Shown: in pieces, positions 54,316 to 63,737 of the stretch
Layout: each line of letters begins with the position of its first letter
How positions within the stretch are numbered: the first letter of the stretch is position 1
Assembly: GCF_009707705.1 (NCBI RefSeq)
Contig: NZ_WLYX01000001.1
Span: 868,001 to 932,000, forward strand
Length of the DNA: 64,000 bases
Reading direction: 5' to 3'
Source of the DNA: Paludibacterium denitrificans
GTDB lineage: Bacteria; Pseudomonadota; Gammaproteobacteria; Burkholderiales; Chromobacteriaceae
Program-made: the position numbers and the translations under genes
Notes under the pieces: generated by a model
What the model saw: the letters and a program-made list of their open reading frames with translations, nothing else
Told to the model about the DNA's origin: nothing
Databases searched by the model: none

Positions 54316-55064
54316 CTATATCATTTTTCCTGCGGCCCGGCAAATCAGCCCGAATGTTCCGGCGTCCAGAGATGCCCCACCCACAAGGGCTCCGTCGACA
54401 TTTTCTGTCTTTAAAATTGACTCGGCATTCTCTGCCTTAACACTGCCGCCGTAGAGGACGCGAATATTATCGGAGCACCCGTTGTTTTGCAAGCACCATT
54501 TTTTGATCTCACAATGAATTTCAGCGATTTGCGGCAAGGAAGCGACGCGTCCGGTACCAATGGCCCAGACCGGTTCATAGGCAATCACCACGCGCGAGAC
54601 ATCCAGCCCACTCAAAACCGACAACTGGGAGAAAATCACTTGCAAATATATACCGGACTCTCGTTCGGCCAACGTTTCGCCGACACACAGCACCGGGGTG
54701 AGCCCAGCGGCTAGAGCATGCTGCAACTTTTGCAGCAACAACTGATTATCTTCGGCAAAGTACTGGCGGCGCTCGGAATGGCCAATCAACACATACTGGC
54801 AACCCACATCTGCCAGCATAGCGGCTGAAATCTCTCCGGTGTAGGCACCATCTTGCGCAAAACCGCTGACGTCCTGAGCCGCCAGCTTGATGGCACTACC
54901 TTGCAGGCGCGCCTGCCCTTGCGACAGATAGACCGCAGGCATTGCCACGGCAACCCACGGCTGGTTGGTTTCCGGATTGGCAACCGGGGCATCCAGCAAT
55001 GCCGTCGCGCTAGCTTGCCGGGTATTCATCTTCCAGTTTCCAATGACGAGTTTGCTTAAGCCAT
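54316..55064 (-). CDS. tpiA: Triosephosphate isomerase (start region garbled)
   Basis: Interconverts DHAP and glyceraldehyde 3-phosphate. The expected start is ATG 55064 after AAGGAGAACC, reading [13 protein letters not shown]. Here GCTTAAGC at 55054-55061 replaces GCCGGC and puts a stop two codons in. The rest is intact: [26 protein letters not shown] (catalytic Glu), [12 protein letters not shown]. Essential in most growth conditions, so a true stop at codon 3 is implausible. Confidence 0.95.
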
Positions 55065-55220
55065 GGAGGTTCTCCTTAATCAAAGTCCGGGCGATTATAG
55101 CCAGCCGTTTGCCAAGTTAAAACACCACCCAGACGGTTTCGACGACTTGTAATATTTCTGAAAACTACCCGCGGTACGATGCGCCAACTAAAACAGTACC
55201 TTATTCACTCAGGAGCAAGC

Positions 55221-56262
55221 ATGAAACAGTCTACTCGTCTGGCTGCATCGTTTTTTCTGACCGGTGCATTCTTTGCAGGTACTGCAGCCGCGGCCGATAT
55301 TACCGGCGCTGGCGCCACCTTCCCGTATCCGTTGTACGCCAAGTGGGCGGCTGCATATAAGGCAACCTCCGGTAACAGCATGAACTATCAGTCGATCGGC
55401 TCTGGTGGTGGTATCAAGCAAATCCAGTCCAAGACGGTTGACTTCGGTGCTTCTGACATGCCGCTGAAACCGGAAGATTTGTCCAAGTCCGACCTGACCC
55501 AGTTCCCGACCGTTCTGGGTGGCGTAGTACCGGTGCTCAACGTTCCGGGTATCGCTGCTTAACCGGTGAAATTTACCGGCCAATTGTTGTCCGACATTTT
55601 CATGGGCAAAGTCACCAAATGGAATGACGCAGCGATTGCCAAGCTGAACCCGGGCGTAAAACTGCCGGATCAGAAGATTACCGTGGTTCGCCGTTCCGAT
55701 GGTTCCGGTACCACTTTCATCTTCACCAATTACTTGTCCAAAGTGTCGCCGGAATGGTCGAGCAAAGTGGGCGCCAATACTTCGGTCAACTGGAAGACCG
55801 GTGTGGGCGGCAAGGGTAACGAAGGTGTTGCCAACTACGTTACCCGCATCAAGGGTGCCATCGGTTACGTGGAATATGCGTACGCCAAGCAAAACCACCT
55901 GACTTACGGCCAACTGAAGAACCGTGCAGGTAACTTCGTCGCTCCGAATGATAAAAGCTTCCGTGCTGCAGCGGCCAACGCCGACTGGAAAAAGGCTCCG
56001 AACTTCTATCTGATCCTGACTGAACAGCCGGGCAAGGATAGCTGGCCGATTTCCGGTGCCACGTTCATCCTGATGCACAAGAAACAGGACAAGCTTAAGA
56101 CAGGGCACCGAAGTTCTCAAGTTCTTTGACTGGGCATACAAGAATGGCGACAAGACTGCACTGGGCCTTGACTACATTCCGATGCCGGACAGCGTGAAAA
56201 ACACCATTCGCGGCAGCTGGAAGCAGATCACCGATGCCAGCGGCAAAGCCGTGTGGAAATAA
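55221..56262 (+). CDS. pstS: Phosphate ABC transporter substrate-binding protein PstS (frame broken)
   Basis: Periplasmic phosphate binder. Start ATG 55221 after AGGAG; signal peptide to about residue 25 (FFAGTAAAA). Phosphate-site motifs [38 protein letters not shown]. Breaks: in-frame TAA at 55558-55563, where Ala-Ala-Gly-Pro-Val needs GCCGGC, and 56094-56100, where Lys-Pro-Ala-Gln needs GCCGGC (net +1). The mature protein ends AVWK at 56262. Confidence 0.95.
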
Positions 56263-56328
56263 ATCGCCACTCTGACTACCGGCTGGCAAAATGGACAACC
56301 TGAGCCTACCAGTAAGCTAGGCAAACAG

Positions 56329-56353
56329 GCCGGGGCTCGCTCCCCGGCTTTTT
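56329..56353 (+). terminator. Intra-operon hairpin between pstS and pstC
   Basis: GCCGGGGC/TCCCCGGC stem followed by five T. Partial termination here would make more PstS than PstCAB, a common arrangement for binding-protein genes. Confidence 0.8.
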
Positions 56354-56380
56354 GTCTGATAAAGAGAAGATCGAACCGCA

Positions 56381-57344
56381 ATGGAAAAATTCAACAATAA
56401 TCAGCAGCTTCAGCGCCAGCTACTGGTGGACAACCTGTTCCGGTTGTTGACCCGCAGCTTTGCCTTTCTGGTACTGGCCTTGCTGGTGGGAATTCTGATC
56501 TCACTGGTGATTGGCGCCATGCCCAGCATCAAGGCATTTGGCTGGAGCTTCTTCTTCACGAGTGACTGGGACCCGGTTTCGGCCAAGTTTGGTGCCGTTG
56601 TACCGATTTTCGGAACGTTGGCGACTTCCTTCATCGCTTTGCTGATTGGTGTACCGGTCAGCTTTGGGGTTGCCCTGTTTTTGACCGAGCTGTGCCCGGT
56701 ATGGCTAAAACGCCCGCTTGGCATCGCGGTAGAATTGCTGGCGGGGATTCCCTCCATCATTTACGGCATGTGGGGTTTGTTTGTCTTTGCTCCGCTGTTT
56801 GCTGATCATGTGCAGCCGATGCTGATCGATAATCTGGGCGAGTTGCCGCTGATCGGTTTCCTGTTTCAGGGCGCGCCGATGGGCATTGGCATTTTCACCG
56901 CTTAAGCCTGATCCCGGCCATCATGGTGATTCCGTTTATCGCATCGGTGATGCGCGATGTGTTCGAAGTGGTTCCCACCATGCTGAAAGAATCGGCCTAT
57001 GGTTTGGGCTCCACCACCGGGAAGTGGTTCGTTACGTGGTATTGCCGTACACCAAGACCGGTGTGGTCGGCGGGATCATGCTGGGGCTGGGCCGTGCCTT
57101 GGGCGAAACCATGGCCGTGACGTTCGTGATCGGTAACTCTTCCCATTTTGCAACCGGCTTGTTTGAGCCGGGCAACTCGATTGCGTCTTCGCTGGCCAAC
57201 GAATTTGCCGAAGCCAGTGGCGAACTGTATATGTCGTCGCTGATTCAGCTAGGTCTTATCCTGTTCTTTATCACCTTTGTGGTTCTTGCCTGCTCCAAAC
57301 TGCTGCTGCTGCGTTTGAAGAAGCAAGAAGGCAAGGCATCTTGA
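56381..57344 (+). CDS. pstC: Phosphate ABC transporter permease PstC (frame broken)
   Basis: Inner-membrane permease. Begins [20 protein letters not shown]. Segments [48 protein letters not shown] (EAA-like loop). Breaks: 56900-56907 (GCTTAAGC where FTAGLIPAI needs GCCGGC) and 57017-57020 (TTWEVVRY, CCTGG read as CCGG). Confidence 0.94.
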
Positions 57345-58275
57345 GCACAAGGGTAACCCAAATGAGCCATACCTCTATGACGGAGTCGCTACCGCTACGC
57401 GACTCCACCGGGAACAGTCTGACCATGAATAACGCCATTTATCGCCGACGTCGCTTCGTCAATGCCTTCAACATGGGCGCCTCCATGCTGGCCATGTTAT
57501 TCGGGCTGTTCTGGCTGTTCTGGATTCTGATCACACTGCTACAGCACGGACTGGGCGGCCTGAATCTGGCTGTGTTTACCAGCAGTACACCGCCGCCGGG
57601 CGCACAGGGCGGTCTGGCCAACGCCATTTATGGCAGCCTGCTGATGACGTTGTTTGGCACCCTGATCGGGACTCCTATCGGGATTCTTGCTTAAGCGTCT
57701 ATCTGGCGGAGTTTGGTGAACGCGGCTGGCTGGCCCCGGCGACCCGCTTTATCAATGACATTCTGCTGTCGGCTCCGTCCATCGTGATCGGCCTGTTCAT
57801 CTACGAAGTGTACGTAGTCAGCGTGGGGCACTTTTCCGGCTGGGCCGGTTCGGTGGCTTTGGCGCTGTTGGTGATTCCGGTGGTGGTACGGACCACCGAG
57901 AACATGCTGCGACTGGTACCGAACAGCCTGCGTGAAGCGGCCGTGGCACTGGGTACGCCGCAGTGGAAAGTGATCATGTATGTGACGCTGCGCTCGGCCA
58001 AGGCCGGGGTACTGACTGGTATTTTGCTGGCGGTGGCCCGCATTTCCGGCGAAACCGCCCCGCTGCTGTTTACCGCACTGAACAACCAGTTTTTCAACAG
58101 CAACATGAACCAGCCGATGGCCAACCTGCCTATCGTGATCTTCCAGTTTGCCATGAGCCCATACGAGGACTGGCATACCCCGGCTTGGGCAGGTTCGCTG
58201 CTGATTACCTTCAGTGTACTGGCGTTGAACATTGTTGCCCGCTGGATGGGCAGCCAGAAAAACCAATCGCATTAA
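57341..58275 (+). CDS. pstA: Phosphate ABC transporter permease PstA (frame broken)
   Basis: Second permease of the phosphate importer. Translation may start at TTG 57341, overlapping the pstC stop as TTGA, or at ATG 57362. Segments [16 protein letters not shown] (after repair), [29 protein letters not shown]. Break at 57689-57696: GCTTAAGC where Leu-Ala-Gly-Val needs GCCGGC. Confidence 0.94.
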
Positions 58276-58288
58276 GGCTTGACGTATC

Positions 58289-59053
58289 ATGACTGAAACT
58301 AACAGCAAGCTGCAGGTCAAGAACCTCAACTTCTACTACGGCAATTTCCATGCAATCAAGAACGTCAATCTGGACATTGCTCCGCGCAAGGTAACCGCGT
58401 TCATCGGCCCGTCTGGCTGCGGTAAATCCACGCTGCTGCGCACGTTCAACCGCATGTTCGAACTGTATCCGGGCATGCGTGCCGAAGGCGACATTCTGCT
58501 GGATGGCCGCAACATTCTGGCGCGCGACATCGACATCAACCTGCTGCGCGCCAAGGTCGGCATGGTGTTCCAGAAGCCGACGCCGTTCCCGATGTCGATC
58601 TACGACAACATCACCTTTGGCGTGAAACTGTACGAGAAGCTCTCCAAAGCAGAGATGGACGACCGGGTGGAATGGGCGCTGCGCAAGGCCGCGCTGTGGG
58701 ATGAAGTGAAGGACAAGCTCAAGCAATCGGGCAATTCCCTCTCCGGCGGCCAGCAACAACGTCTGTGTATTGCCCGTGCGGTAGCCGCCCGGCCGGAAGT
58801 TCTGCTGCTGGACGAACCGACATCGGCGCTTGACCCGATTTCCACCGCCCACATCGAAGAGCTGATTCACGAGCTGAAAGAGGACTACACCATTGCCATC
58901 GTGACGCACAACATGCAGCAGGCAGCACGTGTGTCGGACTACACGGCCTATATGTATCTGGGTGAGTTGATCGAATTTGGCGAAACCGACACGATCTTCA
59001 CCACGCCGAAGAAAAAGGCCACCGAAGACTACATCACCGGTAAATTCGGCTAA
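58289..59053 (+). CDS. pstB: Phosphate ABC transporter ATPase PstB
   Basis: 254-residue ABC ATPase. Walker [13 protein letters not shown], signature [16 protein letters not shown], Walker [14 protein letters not shown] and switch His in [13 protein letters not shown]. Intact. No phoU follows, which is unusual since pstSCAB is commonly followed by phoU. Confidence 0.97.
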   Translation: MTETNSKLQVKNLNFYYGNFHAIKNVNLDIAPRKVTAFIGPSGCGKSTLLRTFNRMFELYPGMRAEGDILLDGRNILARDIDINLLRAKVGMVFQKPTPFPMSIYDNITFGVKLYEKLSKAEMDDRVEWALRKAALWDEVKDKLKQSGNSLSGGQQQRLCIARAVAARPEVLLLDEPTSALDPISTAHIEELIHELKEDYTIAIVTHNMQQAARVSDYTAYMYLGELIEFGETDTIFTTPKKKATEDYITGKFG

Positions 59054-59068
59054 ATTTGCCGACGTTAC

Positions 59069-59108
59069 CCCAGCCCCTGTCTGGCTTGTAGCTTAGGGGG
59101 CTTTGTGT
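59069..59108 (+). terminator. Likely pst operon terminator
   Basis: Imperfect AGCCCC/GGGGGCT stem about 15 bp after the pstB stop, followed by TTTGTGTT. Moderate support only. Confidence 0.5.
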
Positions 59109-59282
59109 TGCCTGCGGATCAGATTATGACAATGCCCAAGCCGTAGAGCGGCGTCATCGTCAAACAGTTGCGCGATCGCGTAACCGCCAATGCCACATCC
59201 TGCAGCAAGTTTGATGATTCAGCTTGACGATTGGCGTGCTGGCACCAACAATCCGGGCTTCCTCAACAAATCTGTCACAACC

Positions 59283-60742
59283 ATGCTGGATCTTTTCTCA
59301 GGGCTTGATACCCATGTTGCCATCACCCTGATCCTGTCACTGGGCTTTGTCCGGCTTTCGAATTCATCAATGGTTTTCACGACACCGCCAATGCCGTGGC
59401 CACCGTCATCTATACCCAATCGATGAAACCGCGCCTGGCGGTGTTTGCGTCCGGGATTTTCAACTGTCTGGGCGTCGTTTCTGGCGGCCTCGCGGTGGCT
59501 TATGCCATCGTGCACCTGTTACCGGTGGATTTGCTGGTTTCGGTCAACACCGCGCGCGGCCTGGCCATGGTCTTCGCACTCTTGGCGGCGGCCATCATCT
59601 GGAATCTGGGCACGTGGTATTTTGGCTTGCCAGCGTCCAGCTCACACACCCTGATCGGAGCGATTCTGGGGGTGGGTGTCGCCAACAGCCTGATCAATGG
59701 TACGTCCATGTCGTATGGCATCAACTGGAGCAAGGCGATTGATGTGGGTGCCTCGCTGCTGTGTTCGCCGCTGGTGGGGGCGATTCTGGCTGGCTTGATC
59801 ATCTGGTTGCTGCGTCGCTACCGCCCGATGAGCAACATCCACAAAACGCCATTTCAACGACAACAGGTTGAAGGGCGTAAACACCCGCCGTTCTGGACCC
59901 GTTTCATGCTGATCGTATCGGCCATGGGGGTCAGCTTCTCGCATGGTTCCAACGACGGGCAAAAAGGCGTGGGGCTGATCATGCTGGTCTTGATTGGTAT
60001 TGTTCCGGCCAAGTTTGTGCTCAATCTGGAAAGTTCGCCTTATCAGCTGGAGCGTACGCGTGATGCGGCCATTCACCTGCAGCAATTTTATAACCGCCAT
60101 CAGGCTGATCTGCAGAAGATCATTCTGCCGCCGTCGGCTAGTGCAAGCCATTACGAGTGCCGCCCGCTGGATACCGATGCCACCGCCAGTAGGCTGCTGG
60201 CAACCTTGAGCGATGCCAATGATTATCACCAGTTAAGCGCCACCCAACGCTGGGATGTGCGTACCCAGTTGCTGTGCCTGGATGACGCTGCCAAACGGGC
60301 TGGCAAGCTGCCGCATTTGACCGGTGCGGACAAGTTGCATCTGGAAAACCTGCGCAAGGATCTGACGGTTACCACCGAATATGCGCCCACTTGGGTGATT
60401 CTGTCGGTAGCACTGGCCTTGGGCGTAGGCACCATGATCGGCTGGCGCCGGGTGGTCAAGACCGTCGGCGAAGGTATCGGCAAGAAAGACATGACCTATG
60501 CGCAAGGGGTATCGGCGCAAATCACGGCCTCGGTGTCGATCGGGCTGGCCAGCCAGTTTGGCTTCCCAGTATCCACCACGCAGGTGCTGTCCAGTGCGGT
60601 AGCGGGCTGTATGGTGGCCGATAAAGCCGGGCTGCAATGGGCGACCATCCGCGCCATTCTGCTGGCGTGGCTGTTTACCTTGCCGGTGTCCATGCTGCTC
60701 TCCGGCGGCATGTATTATCTGGCGTCCTACTGGATTCACTGA
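59283..60742 (+). CDS. pit: Pit-family low-affinity inorganic phosphate permease (frame broken)
   Basis: Proton- or metal-phosphate symporter. Start ATG 59283 (MLDLFSGLDTHVAITLILSL). The two PiT signatures are clear: GFHDTANAVATVIYT after repair and the later SFSHGSNDGQKGVGLI. A long hydrophilic insert (about residues 250-340) precedes the last helices ending YLASYWIH. One break near 59350: VLAFEFIN needs CCTGG but CCGG is read. Sits next to the high-affinity Pst system, giving a two-system phosphate region. Confidence 0.92.
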
Positions 60743-60759
60743 GCCGGACAACGGCACAC

Positions 60760-60798
60760 AAAAAAGCCACCATGCTTTAGGCATGGTGGCTTTTTTTA
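60760..60798. terminator. Bidirectional terminator between the Pit gene and recG
   Basis: AAAAAAGCCACCATGC/GCATGGTGGCTTTTTTT hairpin, with A-run and T-run on either side, between converging genes. Confidence 0.92.
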
Positions 60799-60808
60799 TC
60801 TGCGGGAC

Positions 60809-62857
60809 TCAGGCCTTGAGAAAGTGCTCACGCCCGGCCAGCCAGCGGTCCAGATGCGCTTCCACCGCTTTCGGCCAACGTTCCAGCAGATGCGGCGCCC
60901 ACTCCTTGGCGGCTTCCAGCAGTTCGATATCTTCTTCCAGATTGGCAAAACGCAGCATCGGCACCCCGCTTTGCCGCGCGCCGAGAAATTCCCCCGGACC
61001 ACGGATCAGCAAGTCCTGCCGGGCGATTTCGAAGCCATCGGTATTCTCGTAGATCACCTTGAGGCGGGCCTTGGCCAACTCCGACAGCGGCGTTTCGAAC
61101 AACAGCACGCACACGCTCTTGGCACTGCCACGCCCAACGCGCCCGCGCAGCTGATGCAACTGCGCCAGCCCCATTCGCTCTGCATGTTCGATCACCATCA
61201 GGCTGGCGTTGGGAACATCCACCCCCACCTCGATCACCGTGGTCGCCACCAGCACTTGTAACTCGTTGCGGGCGAAAGCGGCCATCACGGCGGCTTTTTC
61301 ATCCGGTTTCATGCGGCCATGCACCAGCCCAACGCCCCATTCGGCCAACTCCTCGCTCAACTGCGCATGGGTATCGACTGCCGTCTGCAGCTGCAAGGTT
61401 TCCGATTCTTCAATCAGCGGACACACCCAGTACGCCTGTTGCCCTTGCCGACAGGTCTTGTTGACGTAGGCCACAATCTCCTCGCGGCGGCCACTGTTGA
61501 TCAGTTTGGTCACGATGGGCGTGCGGCCGGGAGGCAACTCATCAATCACGGACACGTCCAGATCGGCATAAAAGCTCATCGCCAGCGTGCGGGGAATCGG
61601 CGTGGCCGACATCATCAGTTGGTGAGGCTCGGCCCCCTTGTCCTTGAGCGCCAAGCGCTGGCCCACGCCAAAGCGATGCTGTTCGTCGACGATGACCAGC
61701 CCGAGGCGGGCAAACTGCACGTCATCCTGAAACAGCGCGTGCGTACCGACCGCCAAATGCGTGGCACCACTGGCCATGGCTTCCAGCGCGGCGCTTTTCT
61801 GTTTCTTGCGCAGGCTACCTGACAGCCAGCTGACCGTCAGGCCCAGTGGCTGTAGCCAGCTGGCCAGCTTGAGGTAATGCTGCTCGGCCAGAATCTCGGT
61901 CGGCGCCATCAGAGCAACCTGAAAGCCCGCTTCAATCGCGGCCAGTGCGCTCATCGCCGCGACGATGGTTTTGCCGCTGCCCACGTCGCCCTGCAATAGC
62001 CGGTGCATGGGATGCGGCTGCGCCAGATCGGCAATAATTTCAGCCAGCACCTTGTGCTGGGCGGCCGTCAGGGCAAATGGCAGGTTGGCCGAAAGCTGGC
62101 TGCGCCAGCGGCCATCGCCCTGAATCACCGACGCCCGCCCCTGCCGCCTAGCTCGATAGGCCAAGCGCATCGACAGCTGTTGCGCCAGCAGCTCGTCAAA
62201 TTTCAGCCGCTGCCAGGCTGGTAATGTCGGGTCGGTCAGCTGACTGATAGAGTAATCCGGCGTGGGGGCATGCAGCAGGCGCACCGACTCGGCAAACGAC
62301 GCCAGTCGCAACGGCTGCACCAGTTCCGGCGGCAGCGTTTCCGCCAGTGACAGGTGCTTGAGTTCACCATGGATCAAGCGGCGCAGCACCGGCTGGGTCA
62401 GGCCGTTAACGGTGGGATAAATCGGCGTCAGGCTATCGGCCAGCGGGTCGCCCGGTAGCACCTCACGGGTCTTCGGGTGCACCATCTCATCGCCGTGAAA
62501 GCCGCGCCGCACCTCGCCCAAAGCGCGCACCCGCTTGCCTTGGACAAACTGTTTGAGCTGGCTGGGATAGAAATGGATGAAACGCAACACCAGCGTGCCG
62601 CTGGCGTCTTCGATCTGCACCACCAATTGTTTGCGCGGCTTGAACTGTACCTCGTGCGCGATGACCTCGCCTTCCACCAGCACCGGTTTGCCATAAGGCG
62701 CGTTGGCGATGGGAAACAGGTGCGTTTCGTCTTCGTAACGCAGCGGCAAATGCAGGATCAGGTCGAAACGGCGGCGGATACCGAGTTTTTCCAGCTTTTT
62801 GGCCGTGGCAGGAGCCACCGTCAGTGGCTGGTTGGCAGGATCATGGTCGAGGCTCAT
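60809..62857 (-). CDS. recG: ATP-dependent DNA helicase RecG
   Basis: Remodels stalled forks and Holliday junctions. 682 residues, intact: N-terminal wedge/OB domain (VLVEGEVIAHEVQFKPRKQL), Walker A RLLQGDVGSGKTIVA, DEQH box VIVDEQHRFG, motif III SATPIPRTL and motif VI QLRGRVGRGSA. Notable as one of the longest intact frames here. Still carries three uptake-like 10-mers (60870, 61340, 62084). Confidence 0.97.
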   Translation of the reverse strand: MSLDHDPANQPLTVAPATAKKLEKLGIRRRFDLILHLPLRYEDETHLFPIANAPYGKPVLVEGEVIAHEVQFKPRKQLVVQIEDASGTLVLRFIHFYPSQLKQFVQGKRVRALGEVRRGFHGDEMVHPKTREVLPGDPLADSLTPIYPTVNGLTQPVLRRLIHGELKHLSLAETLPPELVQPLRLASFAESVRLLHAPTPDYSISQLTDPTLPAWQRLKFDELLAQQLSMRLAYRARRQGRASVIQGDGRWRSQLSANLPFALTAAQHKVLAEIIADLAQPHPMHRLLQGDVGSGKTIVAAMSALAAIEAGFQVALMAPTEILAEQHYLKLASWLQPLGLTVSWLSGSLRKKQKSAALEAMASGATHLAVGTHALFQDDVQFARLGLVIVDEQHRFGVGQRLALKDKGAEPHQLMMSATPIPRTLAMSFYADLDVSVIDELPPGRTPIVTKLINSGRREEIVAYVNKTCRQGQQAYWVCPLIEESETLQLQTAVDTHAQLSEELAEWGVGLVHGRMKPDEKAAVMAAFARNELQVLVATTVIEVGVDVPNASLMVIEHAERMGLAQLHQLRGRVGRGSAKSVCVLLFETPLSELAKARLKVIYENTDGFEIARQDLLIRGPGEFLGARQSGVPMLRFANLEEDIELLEAAKEWAPHLLERWPKAVEAHLDRWLAGREHFLKA

Positions 62858-62969
62858 AGCCTGCCGATTGTACCCAAAAAGACGGGGAGGACGAATCTGG
62901 CGATTGCATCACTCCCCCAATGTTGCGGTGTTCATGACGACACCGCGCCTCATGGAGCCTTAAGTGGCG

Positions 62970-63405
62970 TTACTGACGTTCCCAGATCTGCGTGCGCCCG
63001 AGCAAGGAGATCCCCAGAAAACCGCGCACTTCCAGCTTTTTGCCAGCGTCGGTCAACTGTGCCTTGGCGCTGTACACCTTGCCGGATTTGGGGTCGAGAA
63101 TTTTGCCGCGTCCCCAGCCTTCGTCGTCTTTCTTCAGCCCCCACATGATCGTCAGGCCATTGATCGGTTTGCCCTTGTTGGCCCCTTCGCACTTGTCGCA
63201 CAACGCATCCGGGTTGTGAAACAGTTTGACGATCTTGCCGGTCAGTTCGCCGTTAGCCGCTTCGCTGATCTGTACCAAGGCCTTGGGCTGGTGGGTAGCA
63301 TCATCGATGGTTTTCCAGTGCTTAAGCGGCGGATTCGGCCAACGCCAGCGAGCAGGACAGTCCCAGCAATACCGCCAGTCCCGCCCCTTTCCATTGTTTT
63401 TGCAT
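62970..63405 (-). CDS. DUF2147 exported protein (frame broken)
   Basis: Small secreted protein of about 144 residues. Signal peptide MQKQWKGAGLAVLLGLSCSL then ALA-ES; its last codons are spelled by the uptake-like 10-mer at 63334-63343. The DUF2147 core contains GHWKTIDD, LCDKCEGANKGKPINGLTIM, GRGKILDPKSGKVY and GFLGISLLGRTQIWER. Break at 63320-63327: GCTTAAGC where Ala-Ala-Gly-His needs GCCGGC, with one further C lost. Function of the family is unknown. Confidence 0.9.
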
Positions 63406-63737
63406 TATGGTCTCCTCGTGTTGCAGCAATCATAAGAACGATCGTTTGAAGCTACAACTCTAGACTGCCAGCCGCCAGAAAAGACGTCAAGCATCGCTAT
63501 ATATTTTCGGCCAACCTGCCAGACAACGCCCCGGCTAACAGTGCCAGAACCACTGCCCAGCAAGCAAAAAGCGGTTGTGGTGAATCGGTAACACCAGGGC
63601 ACAAGTGTCACTGGTGCAGGCACGACCCCATGCAGGAATAGCCGCCACAATGCGGGGCAACACGGAAGAAGAGGAAAGGAAGATAGCCGCCGACCATGGC
63701 GGCCAAGACAGAAATAGAGCGTTAGCCCGCGCCGGTA
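63406..63737. other. Intergenic region upstream of the DUF2147 gene
   Basis: About 330 bases. Holds one exact uptake-like site in its long form (63506-63515, flanked by TT and CTGCC). No convincing gene or terminator seen. Confidence 0.5.

Larger units (their letters stand above)
842..63515. repeat. Dispersed 10-mer GTTGGCCGAA, candidate DNA uptake sequence (44 exact copies)
   Basis: Exact copies read as TTCGGCCAAC on the + strand start at 842, 2079, 5777, 9508, 9616, 11826, 13539, 15287, 16031, 18168, 19674, 19891, 23251, 23653, 24941, 25480, 34245, 37514, 44981, 47729, 52188, 54664, 60870, 61340, 63334, 63506. Copies read as GTTGGCCGAA start at 3784, 6328, 11072, 14517, 14550, 19262, 22601, 27472, 28024, 30736, 32516, 33220, 33862, 36651, 40133, 47222, 47791, 62084. 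Counted by eye, so a few may be missed. Flanks often extend it to AGGTTGGCCGAAAA. Both orientations occur throughout. Confidence 0.9.

Noticed and set aside
1565..63327. GCTTAAGC insertions as footprints of a TTAA-targeting transposon or as a programmed insertion element
   Set aside because: The word replaces two or three bases of a specific palindrome and does not add a duplicated TTAA, it varies in form, and it would inactivate many essential genes at once. A motif-specific read error explains all of this more simply.
842..63515. The GTTGGCCGAA repeat as a Chi-like or segregation (KOPS-like) motif
   Set aside because: Such motifs are strand-biased along a replichore. Here both orientations are interspersed (26 and 18 copies), as expected for uptake sequences.
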